Of a DNA stretch of 64,000 nucleotides, positions 16,999 through 26,620 are shown in pieces. Under the pieces are notes generated by a model. The model made no database searches. It was not told the origin of the DNA and was given only the letters and a program-made list of their open reading frames with translations. Source of the DNA: an uncultured Muribaculaceae bacterium (GTDB lineage: Bacteria > Bacteroidota > Bacteroidia > Bacteroidales > Muribaculaceae); the NCBI GenBank assembly GCA_905207535.1, contig CAJLLX010000001.1, forward strand, positions 75,349-139,348, read 5' to 3'. The position numbers and the translations under genes were made by a program. Within the stretch, counting starts at the first letter, position 1. Every line of letters starts with the position of its first letter.

Positions 16999-17337
16999 CG
17001 TAGAGGTAATTTAAGGGGTTAAAACGTGTGTAAATTATGTTTGTGTGGTAATGATACATTCATTACACCTGCAAATATAATAAGGTTTTTTGAAATATCA
17101 CGTTTTTTTTAGAAAAAATTCAAAAAATCCTTTTAAATCTGCTTTCCAACTTTTGATGCACCCCCGTTTTGAGCAAACTTTAGTGCCCTCAGGGGCGTTT
17201 TTCTATCATGAAGGAGCACTAATGAGCTCTTCGCTCTGTTGTACTGTTACGTTGCGTTTTGTAACTTTGCATTGCGTTTTCGCAAGCAGAGATACTTCGG
17301 AAGAGAGGGGATTGACTAAGTAAAAATCAAAAGCATC
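16999..17337. other. AT-rich divergent promoter region
   Basis: Between the histone-like gene (minus) and the DUF4924 gene (plus). It holds a -7 box for each gene (17072-17079 minus, 17262-17269 plus), long T- and A-runs around 17100-17140, and no open frame of note. Confidence 0.55.
17239..17269 (+). promoter_or_regulatory. Promoter for the DUF4924 gene
   Basis: TTG at 17239-17241, a 20-bp spacer and TAACTTTG at 17262-17269, 68 bp before the start codon. Confidence 0.6.
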
Positions 17338-17940
17338 ATGTATATAGCATCGCAGAAAAGAAAAGAAAACATCGCCGAATACATCCTTTATATGTGGCAG
17401 ATCGAGGATCTTGTCCGCGCCAACGGATGCGACATCGACAAAATCAAGCAAAATGTCATCGCTCCATTCAATCTCCCGCCCGAGCAGGCTAAGGAGATGG
17501 AGGATTGGTACGAATCTCTCATCGACATGATGCGCACTGAAGGTGTCACCGAGAAGGGACATCTCCAGATCAACAAAAATATGCTCAATCAGCTCGTGCA
17601 ACTCCATCAGGCGCTCCTCGCCGACCCGGAATTTCCCGAATATTCCGCCGAGTTCTACCGCACTCTCCCCTACATCGTGGAGCTTCGAGGCAAGGCCGGC
17701 GACAACAAGGTGGGCGAGATCGAGACCTGCTTCACCGCTCTCTATGGCATGCTCTTGATGCGGCTGCAGAAGAAAGAACTTACCGAAGCCACAGCCAACG
17801 CCATCCGCCAGATTTCGCGGTTTATCGCACTGCTCGCCAAGGATTTCCATCTCGACGAGAAGGACCAGCTTTTCAAGCATAAAAACGACGACACTCCGGC
17901 TCCTGCGCCCGAATCGACACCCGGAATCACCACCCGCTGA
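17338..17940 (+). CDS. DUF4924 family protein
   Basis: A 200-residue, all-helical, soluble protein. The start MYIASQKRKENIAEYILYMWQIED and the segment SAEFYRTLPYIVELR are, from memory, characteristic of the Bacteroidetes-specific DUF4924 family. No enzymatic motif is visible and no function is known to me. It ends in a Pro/Ala-rich tail (DDTPAPAPESTPGITTR). Confidence 0.8.
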   Translation: MYIASQKRKENIAEYILYMWQIEDLVRANGCDIDKIKQNVIAPFNLPPEQAKEMEDWYESLIDMMRTEGVTEKGHLQINKNMLNQLVQLHQALLADPEFPEYSAEFYRTLPYIVELRGKAGDNKVGEIETCFTALYGMLLMRLQKKELTEATANAIRQISRFIALLAKDFHLDEKDQLFKHKNDDTPAPAPESTPGITTR

Positions 17941-17972
17941 CCTTTGCCAGGCTTTTACACTTCCGCTTCACA

Positions 17973-18002
17973 TTGTCATATCATTTTTATTGCGTACCTT
18001 TG
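17973..18002 (+). promoter_or_regulatory. Promoter for rmlD
   Basis: TTG at 17973-17975, a 19-bp spacer and TACCTTTG at 17995-18002, 83 bp before the start codon. Confidence 0.55.
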
Positions 18003-18085
18003 CACTACAAAACAGCGCCGGGAGTCTGCGCCATTGCTTACTCAGGTGAGCCGCATGCTTCCGGATGCAATTCATACGCTTGAAT

Positions 18086-18940
18086 ATGAAGATTTTAGTT
18101 ACCGGAGCCAACGGACAGCTCGGATATGAACTTCGCCCGTTGCTCGATGCCCGCTTTACGGGTTCGGTGCTCTACACCGATATCGAAGAGCTCGATCTTA
18201 CCGATGCCAAAGCCGTAGAGGCTTATGTGGTCAACAACGACATCACCCATATCGTCAACTGTGCCGCATACACCGCCGTCGACCGTGCTGAGGAGGAAAA
18301 GATGGAGTGCACACGCATCAATTGCGACGCCGTAAAAAATATCGCCATGGCTGCCGATGCCAATGGCGCGAGAATCATACATATTTCCACCGACTACGTG
18401 TTCGACGGCACCAACCACCGCCCCTACCGCGAGTCGGACAAGGTGAATCCCATCTCGCAGTATGGCACCACAAAGCGCAAGGGAGAGACTGCTCTGCTGG
18501 CCCTTTCGCCCGAGGCTATCATCATACGCACTGCCTGGCTATATTCTTCTCACGGCCACAATTTCCTCAAGACCATGCTCGCTAAGGCCGACACGGCATC
18601 GGAGATCAAGGTAGTGGCCGACCAGATCGGCACCCCCACCTATGCTCGCGACCTTGCTGCGGCTATTGTCCGCATCCTCCAGAGCCATCAGTGGGTGCCG
18701 GGTATCTACCACTTCACCGACGAGGGCGCCGCTTCGTGGTACGACTTTGCCAAAGCCATCTTCCGCATCGCCGGCAAGAAAAATGTCAAAGTCATCCCTA
18801 TCCCCACCGAGGACTACCCCACCGCGGCAACCCGACCCAGCTACAGCCTGCTCGACAAGTCGCGCATCAAGGCCACCTACGGAGTGGAGATACCACATTG
18901 GGAAGAAAGCCTCGCCGACTGCATCGCCGTGATGAAATAA
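18086..18940 (+). CDS. rmlD: dTDP-4-dehydrorhamnose reductase
   Basis: A 284-residue short-chain reductase/epimerase. TGANGQLG (6-13) is the NADPH loop. [16 protein letters not shown] and [10 protein letters not shown] (the YxxxK pair) are RmlD signatures; the enzyme makes dTDP-L-rhamnose for surface glycans. The frame reaches back to an ATG at 18065, but [10 protein letters not shown] at 18086 is the family start. Unlike most genomes I know, rmlA, rmlB and rmlC are not adjacent; the neighbours are DUF4924 and prfC. Confidence 0.92.
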   Translation: MKILVTGANGQLGYELRPLLDARFTGSVLYTDIEELDLTDAKAVEAYVVNNDITHIVNCAAYTAVDRAEEEKMECTRINCDAVKNIAMAADANGARIIHISTDYVFDGTNHRPYRESDKVNPISQYGTTKRKGETALLALSPEAIIIRTAWLYSSHGHNFLKTMLAKADTASEIKVVADQIGTPTYARDLAAAIVRILQSHQWVPGIYHFTDEGAASWYDFAKAIFRIAGKKNVKVIPIPTEDYPTAATRPSYSLLDKSRIKATYGVEIPHWEESLADCIAVMK

Positions 18941-19001
18941 GGCTTTCACCTCCTCCCGACTTGAAACGATTACTAACAACTGTCACACATTTTCCAACGT
19001 C

Positions 19002-20582
19002 TTGGCTACACTTAACGAAGAAATAGAGCGCCGGCGCACTTTCGCCATCATCTCTCACCCTGATGCCGGCAAGACCACACTTACCGAGAAACTGCTCCTT
19101 TTCGGAGGGGCCATCCATATCGCCGGAGCCGTAAAATCCAACAAGATTAAGAAGACGGCCACTTCCGACTGGATGGAGATCGAAAAACAGCGCGGCATCT
19201 CCGTCGCCACCTCGGTCATGGGTTTCAATTACGGCGACTACAAAATCAATATCCTCGACACCCCTGGACACCAGGACTTTGCCGAGGACACTTACCGCAC
19301 CCTCACGGCTGTCGATTCGGTTATCATCGTGGTCGACGTGGCCAAGGGCGTGGAGATGCAGACCCGCAAACTCATGGAGGTGTGCCGCATGCGCAATACT
19401 CCGGTAATCATTTTCGTCAACAAGCTCGACCGCGAAGGTCGCGACCCTTTCGACATCCTTGACGAGCTGGAATCGGAACTCAAGATCGGAGTGCGTCCTC
19501 TCTCATGGCCTATCAATATCGGCGAGCGATTCAAAGGCGTTTACAATATCTACGAAAACACTCTGCAGCTCTTCCAGCCCGACAAACAGAAGGTCACCGA
19601 GCGCATTGAAATCACAGATATCAACGACAAACTCATCGACGAGGCTGTCGGAGAGGCAGATGCCACCAAACTTCGCGAAGATCTGGAGCTCATCTCGGGC
19701 GTTTACCCCGAATTTGATGTGCAGCCCTATCTCGACGGCAAACTGGCGCCGGTATTCTTCGGATCAGCCCTGAATACTTTCGGCGTCAAGGAGCTGCTCG
19801 ACTGCTTCGTGAAGATTGCCCCCTCGCCGCGTCCCATCATGGCCGTGGAACGGGAGATCCGCCCCGAAGAGGAGGCTTTCTCGGGCTTCGTCTTCAAGAT
19901 TCATGCCAACATGGACCCCAACCACCGCTCATGCATTGCCTTTGTCAAGGTATGCTCGGGCAAGTTCGAGCGCAATGTCAACTACCGCCACATCCGCTCG
20001 GGCAAGTTCATGCGTTTTGCCGCTCCTACAGCCTTCATGGCGCAGAAGAAGAGCATTGTCGACGAGGCTTACCCCGGCGACATCGTCGGCATCCCCGACA
20101 CGGGCAATTTTAAGATTGGCGACACTCTCACCTCCGGCGAGACCATCCATTTCAAGGGGCTCCCCTCTTTCTCGCCGGAGATGTTCAAATACATCGAGAA
20201 CACCGACCCCATGAAGGCCAAGCAGCTCGACAAGGGTCTGCGCCAGCTCATGGACGAAGGTGTGGCACAGCTGTTCACCAACCAGTTCAACGGCCGCAAG
20301 ATCGTCGGCACCGTCGGTCAACTGCAGTTTGAGGTCATCCAGTACCGTCTGCTCCATGAATATGGTGCACAATGCCGCTGGGAGCCGGTTTCGCTCTACA
20401 AAGCATGCTGGATAGAGAGCAAAAATCCCGAGGCGCTCGAGGCCTTCAAGAAGCGCAAGCATCAGTTTATCGCCACCGACACCCAGGGACGCGATGTCTT
20501 CCTTGCCGACTCGGGCTATGTGCTGCAGATGGCTCAGAACGATTTCCCCGACATCATCTTCCACACCTCTTCGGAGTTTTGA
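19002..20582 (+). CDS. prfC: Peptide chain release factor 3
   Basis: A 526-residue translational GTPase that recycles RF1/RF2 from the ribosome. [15 protein letters not shown] (G1), [11 protein letters not shown] (switch I), DTPGHQDF (G3) and NKLDREG (G4) are intact; [10 protein letters not shown] distinguishes RF3 from EF-G. The start appears to be TTG 19002 ([20 protein letters not shown]), because no ATG precedes the conserved region. rlmB starts 38 bp after the stop. Confidence 0.96.
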   Translation: MATLNEEIERRRTFAIISHPDAGKTTLTEKLLLFGGAIHIAGAVKSNKIKKTATSDWMEIEKQRGISVATSVMGFNYGDYKINILDTPGHQDFAEDTYRTLTAVDSVIIVVDVAKGVEMQTRKLMEVCRMRNTPVIIFVNKLDREGRDPFDILDELESELKIGVRPLSWPINIGERFKGVYNIYENTLQLFQPDKQKVTERIEITDINDKLIDEAVGEADATKLREDLELISGVYPEFDVQPYLDGKLAPVFFGSALNTFGVKELLDCFVKIAPSPRPIMAVEREIRPEEEAFSGFVFKIHANMDPNHRSCIAFVKVCSGKFERNVNYRHIRSGKFMRFAAPTAFMAQKKSIVDEAYPGDIVGIPDTGNFKIGDTLTSGETIHFKGLPSFSPEMFKYIENTDPMKAKQLDKGLRQLMDEGVAQLFTNQFNGRKIVGTVGQLQFEVIQYRLLHEYGAQCRWEPVSLYKACWIESKNPEALEAFKKRKHQFIATDTQGRDVFLADSGYVLQMAQNDFPDIIFHTSSEF

Positions 20583-20620
20583 TTCTAAATATATGACCAC
20601 GATAAAGCCCACTCAATACC

Positions 20621-21373
20621 GTGCTTGAAAAGACTGACTACATCTATGGCATACGCGCCATCATCGAGGCTGCCGAGGCCGGCCGCGAGATAGACAAAGT
20701 GCTCGTCAACCGCGACCTCCACGGCGATCTCGCACGCGAGCTCATGACTACGCTCAAAAATTACGGTATACTCGTTCAGAAAGTCCCTGTCGAGAAAATC
20801 GACCGTATCACCCGGCGTAACCATCAGGGCGCGCTGGCCATCCTCTCAGCCGTGGAGTACACTTCGCTCGCACAGGTGGTCCCCACCATCTACGAAGAGG
20901 GACGGTTGCCGTTTGTAGTGCTGCTCGACGGTGTCACCGACGTGCGCAATTTCGGCGCCATAGCGCGCACTTGTGAGTGCGCCGGGGTCGATGCCATCGT
21001 CATCCCCCGCCGAGGCGGTGTCGCAGCCACAGCCGATGCTATGAAGACCTCGGCCGGGGCGCTCAGCTATCTGCCTGTGTGCCGCGAGACTTCGATTCTC
21101 AATGCCGTAAAGTTTCTCCGCGATAACGGTTTCACCGTGTTTGCCGCCACTGAGAAAGCTTCGCTTGATTACACCGCGCCCGACTATGCCGAAAGTCCTG
21201 TTGCCATCGTCATGGGAGCCGAGGATATCGGCATCTCGGAGGATGTGCTCCGTTTCTGCGACACACATGTCGCCATCCCTCAGCTCGGCCACATAGGGTC
21301 GCTCAATGTCTCCGTAGCCGCCGGTGTGCTCATCTACGAGGTAGTGCGCCAGCGTCTCGCAGCCGACAAATAA
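20621..21373 (+). CDS. rlmB: 23S rRNA (guanosine-2'-O-)-methyltransferase RlmB
   Basis: A 250-residue SPOUT methyltransferase. An N-terminal substrate domain begins DYIYGIRAIIEA. The SPOUT knot carries LDGVTDVRNFGAIARTCE, VMGAEDIGIS and IPQLGHIGSLNVSVAAGVLIYE. The expected target is Gm2251 of 23S rRNA. The start is GTG 20621; a nearby ATG at 20593 is out of frame and soon terminated. Confidence 0.93.
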   Translation: MLEKTDYIYGIRAIIEAAEAGREIDKVLVNRDLHGDLARELMTTLKNYGILVQKVPVEKIDRITRRNHQGALAILSAVEYTSLAQVVPTIYEEGRLPFVVLLDGVTDVRNFGAIARTCECAGVDAIVIPRRGGVAATADAMKTSAGALSYLPVCRETSILNAVKFLRDNGFTVFAATEKASLDYTAPDYAESPVAIVMGAEDIGISEDVLRFCDTHVAIPQLGHIGSLNVSVAAGVLIYEVVRQRLAADK

Positions 21374-21393
21374 TCTCCAAATAAGGATACAAC

Positions 21394-21441
21394 AAAGGCC
21401 GTAACCGCGCTTCGTTTAGTGAAGCAGCCGTTACGGCCTTT
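21394..21441 (+). terminator. Terminator after rlmB
   Basis: AAAGGCCGTAAC (21394-21405) pairs with GTTACGGCCTTT (21430-21441). It lies 20 bp after the stop, between convergent rlmB and the GH31 gene. Confidence 0.75.
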
Positions 21442-21496
21442 GTGCTGCTTTGAGATCTAAGATTTGAAATCTAAGGCTTCTTTTGCCTTAATTTTG

Positions 21497-23785
21497 TCAT
21501 TTATATTCCACGTTCACTACTCTCTCTTTCGAGCAGTCGGCGCTCGGGAGAGTTACCGTGGTGCAGCGGCTGTCGGCATCATATTTCACGCTCAGCTGCT
21601 TCCCGTCGCATGTGGCGCTCACCGGTTCAGCTGTGTCGTAGATATGCATCACATACCCTCGGGTGGCCTTCATGCCGTCGTAGTTTCCTTTGCGTGCTCC
21701 GATAGTATACACGCCTTTGTTGCCGTCGAGTTTCTGGGTGAAGCGTGTGCGGGCAAATACCGTATCGTAGTCGTTGCTGTCGCCGGCATCCTCGTAGAGT
21801 TCGCCTTCACCTTCAGGTCCGCTTACGATGGTCAGTTCGAGCGTCTCGGGATGCTCCCAGGCATGCTTCACACCTGCCGGATTGCGCGGGATGATGGCTC
21901 CCCGGCGTATGAAGTAGGGTATTTCGTCAAGAGTGAAGTCGATGTCGTAGGTGCCCCCCTTGTATGCCTTGTTTTTGCATACGAGCCACCACTCTCCCTC
22001 GGGGAGCCATATGTTTTTGTGACTTGTGCCAAAATTAGAGCGCTCTACGATGGGAGCCACGAGGATATCGTCGCCGAAATAATACTCATTTTCGCGCTGA
22101 TAGGCCTCATCGATCTCGGGATGCTCATAGTAAAGCGGACGCGCCATACCCACACCTGTGTCGTAGGTCTTGCGCGCCATCGTGTAGATGTAGGGAATCA
22201 GCGAATAGCGGAGCTTGGCTGCGTCTCTGAACTGCGATGCATTGGGATATACCCACATGCGGCGCTCTATGCGCGAGTCTTTTGTGGCATGAGTGCGGAA
22301 GATGGGGCTGAAAACGCCAAACTGCACCCAGCGCAAGAAGCGCTCCTCGTCGTTGGGGTCGTCGTAAGGCACGCAATGTCCTCCAAGATCATGTCCCCAG
22401 TAGGCATAGCCCACATTCGATGCCGTAGCGGTGAAATAGGGCTGGAAAGCAAGTGTCGGGAAGTTGATATGCGTGTCGCCGGAGAATCCGATTTGATAGC
22501 GGTGACATCCCAGCCCGCCCCAGCGGTGGAATATTACCGGACGACGGTCTTTGCGCGAATTTTTCATCTCGTTGAAGAACACATGGTTGCACCAGAATGT
22601 CTCGCCGAGCCCTTCTATATTGTTGTTGGTGAGATGCTGCTGCCAGTCGAGCCACCAGAAGTCCACTCCCTGCTTCTCGCGGGCGCGGATGATGTTCTTG
22701 AAGAATGTTTTGTAAAATTTGTGGTCGTCCAATGCCCAGGGCACAGTCTTCTTTTCAGCCGGATCCATCCCCATATCGGTAGCTATTTCGGCGTAGAAGT
22801 CTTCGTCGGCTCTCACGCCGTCGGCCGGGTGAAGGTTCAGAGCCGACCGCAGTCCGTAGGAGTGGATGTCCGACAGCAGCCCTTCGGGATCGGGGATAAG
22901 GTTGGTGTTCCAGCTCCATCCGGTCCAGCCGCCACGTCCGTCTGATACGGGTCGCCCGTTCCAGTGCCAGTCCATATCCAAGATAAGCACATCAGCAGGG
23001 AAATCGTTGTCTTTCAGCGCTTTCGCTATAGCTCTGAACTCATCTGCGCTATATTCGGCATATTGGCTGTACCAGTAGCCGAACACAAATTCAGGAGGCA
23101 GAGGTATCTTCCCTGCAATGCGGGTAAAGTCGTAAAGCGCACGCTTGTAGTCATGTCCGTAACCCATGAAATACACATCCATGGCATCCTCGTCGGCACG
23201 CTTTGCCACCCAGTCTACCCCATCGGCCTGAGGCTCAAAGGCGAAGGATCGCGACCCGTCACCTCTCTTCGCCGAGGGTGAATCGTCGATTATCGACCAT
23301 CCCGAGCGCGACAGTATACCATCCTCCATCTCACGGCGCTTGTTGTCGCCGTTGCTGCCGTCGAGGGTGCGCGTCGTGCCCTTGAGGTTCTGCTCATCTT
23401 TCATGCCGGGCATCCAGGTGACGGGGGTGCCATTGAGACTCATAGTCACCACCAGGTTGGAGTCGGCTGGCTCGCCGGTGCGGGGATCTGTACCTTTGCG
23501 ATATCTCAGCGACAGCTTGTCGGTGTCGATGTAGAGGTATTTCGCATCCTCTTTTTTCTTAAATTTCGGCGTCGGAAGGTCGCGGTTGATTACTGAAAAG
23601 GTGGCACGGTCCTCAAATACCCCTTTGGGGCTGTATTCGATGCGCACCATTTCGGGTGTAAGCACTGTGATGCGTGCATTGCCCGATTCCACCACCGATT
23701 TTTTCCTTGCCACGGGGCTGTCAGCCATCGCCGAGAGGCAGGTTGCAGCCGCCACACACATGGCGATTGTCAGTTTTTTGGTCAT
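21497..23785 (-). CDS. Secreted glycoside hydrolase family 31 (alpha-glucosidase-like)
   Basis: A 762-residue protein with a signal peptide (TIAMCVAAATCLSAMADS, cleaved near 21-23), an N-terminal beta-sandwich, a TIM barrel and C-terminal beta domains. The nucleophile is in DFWWLDWQQH and the acid/base in GFSGDTH; WWLDW and YWGHDLGG are GH31 hallmarks. Family members release alpha-linked glucose or xylose from glycans; the exact substrate is not determinable. No SusC/SusD pair is nearby, so it is not part of a classical polysaccharide utilisation locus in this window. Confidence 0.92.
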   Translation of the reverse strand: MTKKLTIAMCVAAATCLSAMADSPVARKKSVVESGNARITVLTPEMVRIEYSPKGVFEDRATFSVINRDLPTPKFKKKEDAKYLYIDTDKLSLRYRKGTDPRTGEPADSNLVVTMSLNGTPVTWMPGMKDEQNLKGTTRTLDGSNGDNKRREMEDGILSRSGWSIIDDSPSAKRGDGSRSFAFEPQADGVDWVAKRADEDAMDVYFMGYGHDYKRALYDFTRIAGKIPLPPEFVFGYWYSQYAEYSADEFRAIAKALKDNDFPADVLILDMDWHWNGRPVSDGRGGWTGWSWNTNLIPDPEGLLSDIHSYGLRSALNLHPADGVRADEDFYAEIATDMGMDPAEKKTVPWALDDHKFYKTFFKNIIRAREKQGVDFWWLDWQQHLTNNNIEGLGETFWCNHVFFNEMKNSRKDRRPVIFHRWGGLGCHRYQIGFSGDTHINFPTLAFQPYFTATASNVGYAYWGHDLGGHCVPYDDPNDEERFLRWVQFGVFSPIFRTHATKDSRIERRMWVYPNASQFRDAAKLRYSLIPYIYTMARKTYDTGVGMARPLYYEHPEIDEAYQRENEYYFGDDILVAPIVERSNFGTSHKNIWLPEGEWWLVCKNKAYKGGTYDIDFTLDEIPYFIRRGAIIPRNPAGVKHAWEHPETLELTIVSGPEGEGELYEDAGDSNDYDTVFARTRFTQKLDGNKGVYTIGARKGNYDGMKATRGYVMHIYDTAEPVSATCDGKQLSVKYDADSRCTTVTLPSADCSKERVVNVEYK

Positions 23786-23926
23786 GGTTATAGATATAAT
23801 AATGATTGATTATATAGTTCGCCGAATCTATCGCAAAATAGCTCGCGATCTAAATTTATCATTGATATCAGGTATTTTGCCGATAATAGGTCGCTCAATT
23901 CTCCCCCTTCCCAATCCTCATCCCTG

Positions 23927-25597
23927 TCATTTCTGACCGCTTCCCCACAGGAGCGACCTCGCTGCGGCAAGGGCAGTCTCATCGACAGCCGAACCAGAAA
24001 GCATCAGCGCCAGCTCTCCCTCTCTTTCGGCAGTGGTAAGCTGCTTGATGCGTGTGATGGTGCGGTCGGCCGTATCCTCTTTATATACTTTGTAATGACT
24101 TGATCCTTTCGCTGCTACCTGAGGCAGGTGGGTGATAGCGAGCACCTGGATGTTGGCTGCGATCTGCTGCATCATCTCGCCCATCTTGTTGGCCACATCG
24201 CCGCTCACTCCGGTATCCACCTCGTCGAAGATAATAGATGGCAACTGCATCTTGTCGGCCACTATACTCTTGATAGAGAGCATAAGACGCGAGATCTCGC
24301 CGCCTGATGCGGTGTTGCCCACCGGCAGCAGAGGCTGATTTTTGTTGAATGAGAACAGAAATTCCACCTGATCGGTGCCCGTGACTGACAGTTCGGTGTC
24401 CTTCACGCTTATCTCGCAGCGTAAGTTCTTCATACCCAGCGGCACCGCGCGCTCTATCAACATCCCGGCAAACTTTTTAGCCTCGTCATGGCGTGCTTTC
24501 GAGAGTTCTGCAGCCAGTTCGAGGGCATGGCGTTTGGCCTGCTTGGCTTCGGCCTCAAGGGCGTGAAGTGTCTCATCTCCAATCTCTATACCGCGTAGAC
24601 GGTCTTTCAGTTCATCGCGGTGGGCGATCAGAGCCTCCACAGTCTCGGCTTTGTAGCGTCGCTCGAGGTCGTAGATGGTGTTGAGGCGCTCTTCCACCTC
24701 GTCAAGGCGCCCGGGCTCGGCAGCCAGACTGCGGTCATAATCGGAAATGCTCTCTGCAATATCCTGAACTTCAACACGCAGTGCATTGAGACGTTCGCTG
24801 AGGCTTTCAGCCTCATCTATGAAGTCGGTGAGCTGAGATGTCTCGTCAGCGGCACGGCGGAGCAGTTGGTCTGCATTCTCCTCCCCCTCTGTGAGACAGG
24901 ATGTTATCACTGTCAGGGCCGATTTTACCTCAGCCATATTCACCAGCAGCTCACGTTCATGCTCAAGTTCCTCCTGTTCGCCGGGTTGCAGCTTCGCATC
25001 GGCAAGTCGCTGATACTGAAAGCGCATGAACTCTTCGTCGTCTTTAGCCTGCTCTATCATACGCCGCTCCATTTTGTAGCGTTTAAGCGCCTGACGGTAA
25101 GCCCCGTAGGCTTCTGACATGTGCTGCAGCCGAGCATCGTTGCCGGCGAGCGAATCGAGCACCCGGAGCTGGTAGGGAGGCGAAGCGAGCAGCAGGTTCT
25201 GGTGCTGCGAGTGGATGTCTATAAGCGAGAGAGCCACCTGCTGGAGCATAGCAAGGTTCACCGGACAGTCGTTGACAAACGCGCGCGAACGTCCGGCCGG
25301 AGTCATCTCCCTTCGCAGTATCATCGTGTCGTCGTCCCAGTCGATATCGTTCTCTTCACAGATGGCCTTGAGATTGTTGAATCCCCTGACGGTGAACGTG
25401 GCCTCGATTACCGACTTTTGGTCGTGATTTCTTATGGCTTTATTGTCGGCGCGGCCGCCAAGCAGCAGCGACAGCGCCCCGAGTATGATCGACTTGCCGG
25501 CACCGGTCTCACCGGTCACTATATTGAGACCATTGTGCAGATTGATGTCGATGGTATCAATAAGTGCGTAGTTGGAGATATGTAGACTCTGAATCAT
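23927..25597 (-). CDS. recN: DNA repair protein RecN
   Basis: A 556-residue SMC-like ATPase for double-strand-break repair. The N-terminal Walker A is GETGAGKS, followed by a long coiled-coil middle (about 150-360). The C-terminal half has SGGEISRLMLSIK (signature), PSIIFDEVDTGVSGDVANKM (Walker B) and LAITHLPQVAAKG. Last gene of the dnaN-exonuclease-coaBC-DUF4835-recN run. Confidence 0.96.
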   Translation of the reverse strand: MIQSLHISNYALIDTIDINLHNGLNIVTGETGAGKSIILGALSLLLGGRADNKAIRNHDQKSVIEATFTVRGFNNLKAICEENDIDWDDDTMILRREMTPAGRSRAFVNDCPVNLAMLQQVALSLIDIHSQHQNLLLASPPYQLRVLDSLAGNDARLQHMSEAYGAYRQALKRYKMERRMIEQAKDDEEFMRFQYQRLADAKLQPGEQEELEHERELLVNMAEVKSALTVITSCLTEGEENADQLLRRAADETSQLTDFIDEAESLSERLNALRVEVQDIAESISDYDRSLAAEPGRLDEVEERLNTIYDLERRYKAETVEALIAHRDELKDRLRGIEIGDETLHALEAEAKQAKRHALELAAELSKARHDEAKKFAGMLIERAVPLGMKNLRCEISVKDTELSVTGTDQVEFLFSFNKNQPLLPVGNTASGGEISRLMLSIKSIVADKMQLPSIIFDEVDTGVSGDVANKMGEMMQQIAANIQVLAITHLPQVAAKGSSHYKVYKEDTADRTITRIKQLTTAEREGELALMLSGSAVDETALAAARSLLWGSGQK

Positions 25598-25660
25598 TCC
25601 TTAATATGCTCATCCGAGGTGAGTGCTGCGGCGTTCCCCCGGTTATGGTTTCCGAATGTG

Positions 25661-26620
25661 TCACTGCTCTTTGGTGACGCCGTTCTTTATGAAGTTGATT
25701 CGCTTCATCTCGGTAGGATAAAGCGGTGTGAGTATTTCCACCACATGCTGACGCTCGTTTTGCGGCGCTTTGCTGTAGATGTTGACTAGCTCGTCGAGTT
25801 TGGCGTCCTTAAACATCGACAGCGCCACCGACATGGCATCGGCATTGTAGACTGTCGTAAGGTTGTCGAGCGACGAGGTGATTGAAGCGCGACCCTTGTC
25901 GGGACTCTGAAACATCAGGTCGAGGCCGCCGCGGTGGTAGTCGTAGAGAAGTTTGCGCATCACTGAGGTCGACGGCCCGGTATATGCGTCGAGCACAGCC
26001 GAGCGGTTTTTCTTATCTTCGAAGGCTTTCCATCCGTTTTCACCCGACGACTGAGCCATCTGCACTATCATCTTCAACTGATCGAATGCAGCCTCTCCGC
26101 CGTTTGGAGCGAAAGAGTCGCGGTCGAGCGCTATGATCAGGTAGGCATAGAAGTTGAGGATGGCGGTGAGCTGGCTCTCCATGGTGTTGACGGTGAAGCG
26201 CAACGGCTCCCCCTCCTGATAGGCGAACTCCAGCTTGTTGTCCTTGAAATTGAGCAACGTTGTGGTGTAAGTGCTATTGTACACAGGGCGGGTCGACTGT
26301 ACCTGCAGGTCGCCTTTCAGCACCCCGTCGGTATACTCCACTATGGTGAAAAACAGGCGGCAGTCTATCCGCTCGTTCGTGGCATACTGGTCGTTGGTGA
26401 AGTGGGTGGTGTTCATGTACTCCGTGATTGCTTCCTGCAATGTCTGGAATACACTGGTATTGGTGCCCTGCACCTGATCGGTGTTGACCGTCACCTCGCA
26501 GTTGAGCTCCTGGGCCGAAGCCGGCAAGGCGCACCACAGTAGCATCAACGCTGCGGCGCACAAGGCCATTTTCCCGGCTAAGCGACGTGCAATATTATGT
26601 ATCAGTTCTCTTTTAAACAT
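25661..26620 (-). CDS. DUF4835 family exported protein
   Basis: A protein of 319 residues with a signal peptide (ALMLLWCALPASAQE) followed by ELNCEVTVNTDQVQGTN and RIDCRLFFTIVEY, which I associate with the Bacteroidetes DUF4835 family found between coaBC and recN. The role is unknown. Three in-frame ATGs are possible: 26644 (overlapping coaBC by 43 bp), 26620 (chosen; MFKREL) and 26569 (leaves a minimal signal peptide). The overlap with coaBC suggests translational coupling. Confidence 0.82.
   Translation of the reverse strand: MFKRELIHNIARRLAGKMALCAAALMLLWCALPASAQELNCEVTVNTDQVQGTNTSVFQTLQEAITEYMNTTHFTNDQYATNERIDCRLFFTIVEYTDGVLKGDLQVQSTRPVYNSTYTTTLLNFKDNKLEFAYQEGEPLRFTVNTMESQLTAILNFYAYLIIALDRDSFAPNGGEAAFDQLKMIVQMAQSSGENGWKAFEDKKNRSAVLDAYTGPSTSVMRKLLYDYHRGGLDLMFQSPDKGRASITSSLDNLTTVYNADAMSVALSMFKDAKLDELVNIYSKAPQNERQHVVEILTPLYPTEMKRINFIKNGVTKEQ

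Noticed and set aside
21464..22945. 493-codon open frame on the plus strand
   Set aside because: Antisense to the GH31 gene, whose signal peptide and catalytic motifs are convincing on the minus strand.
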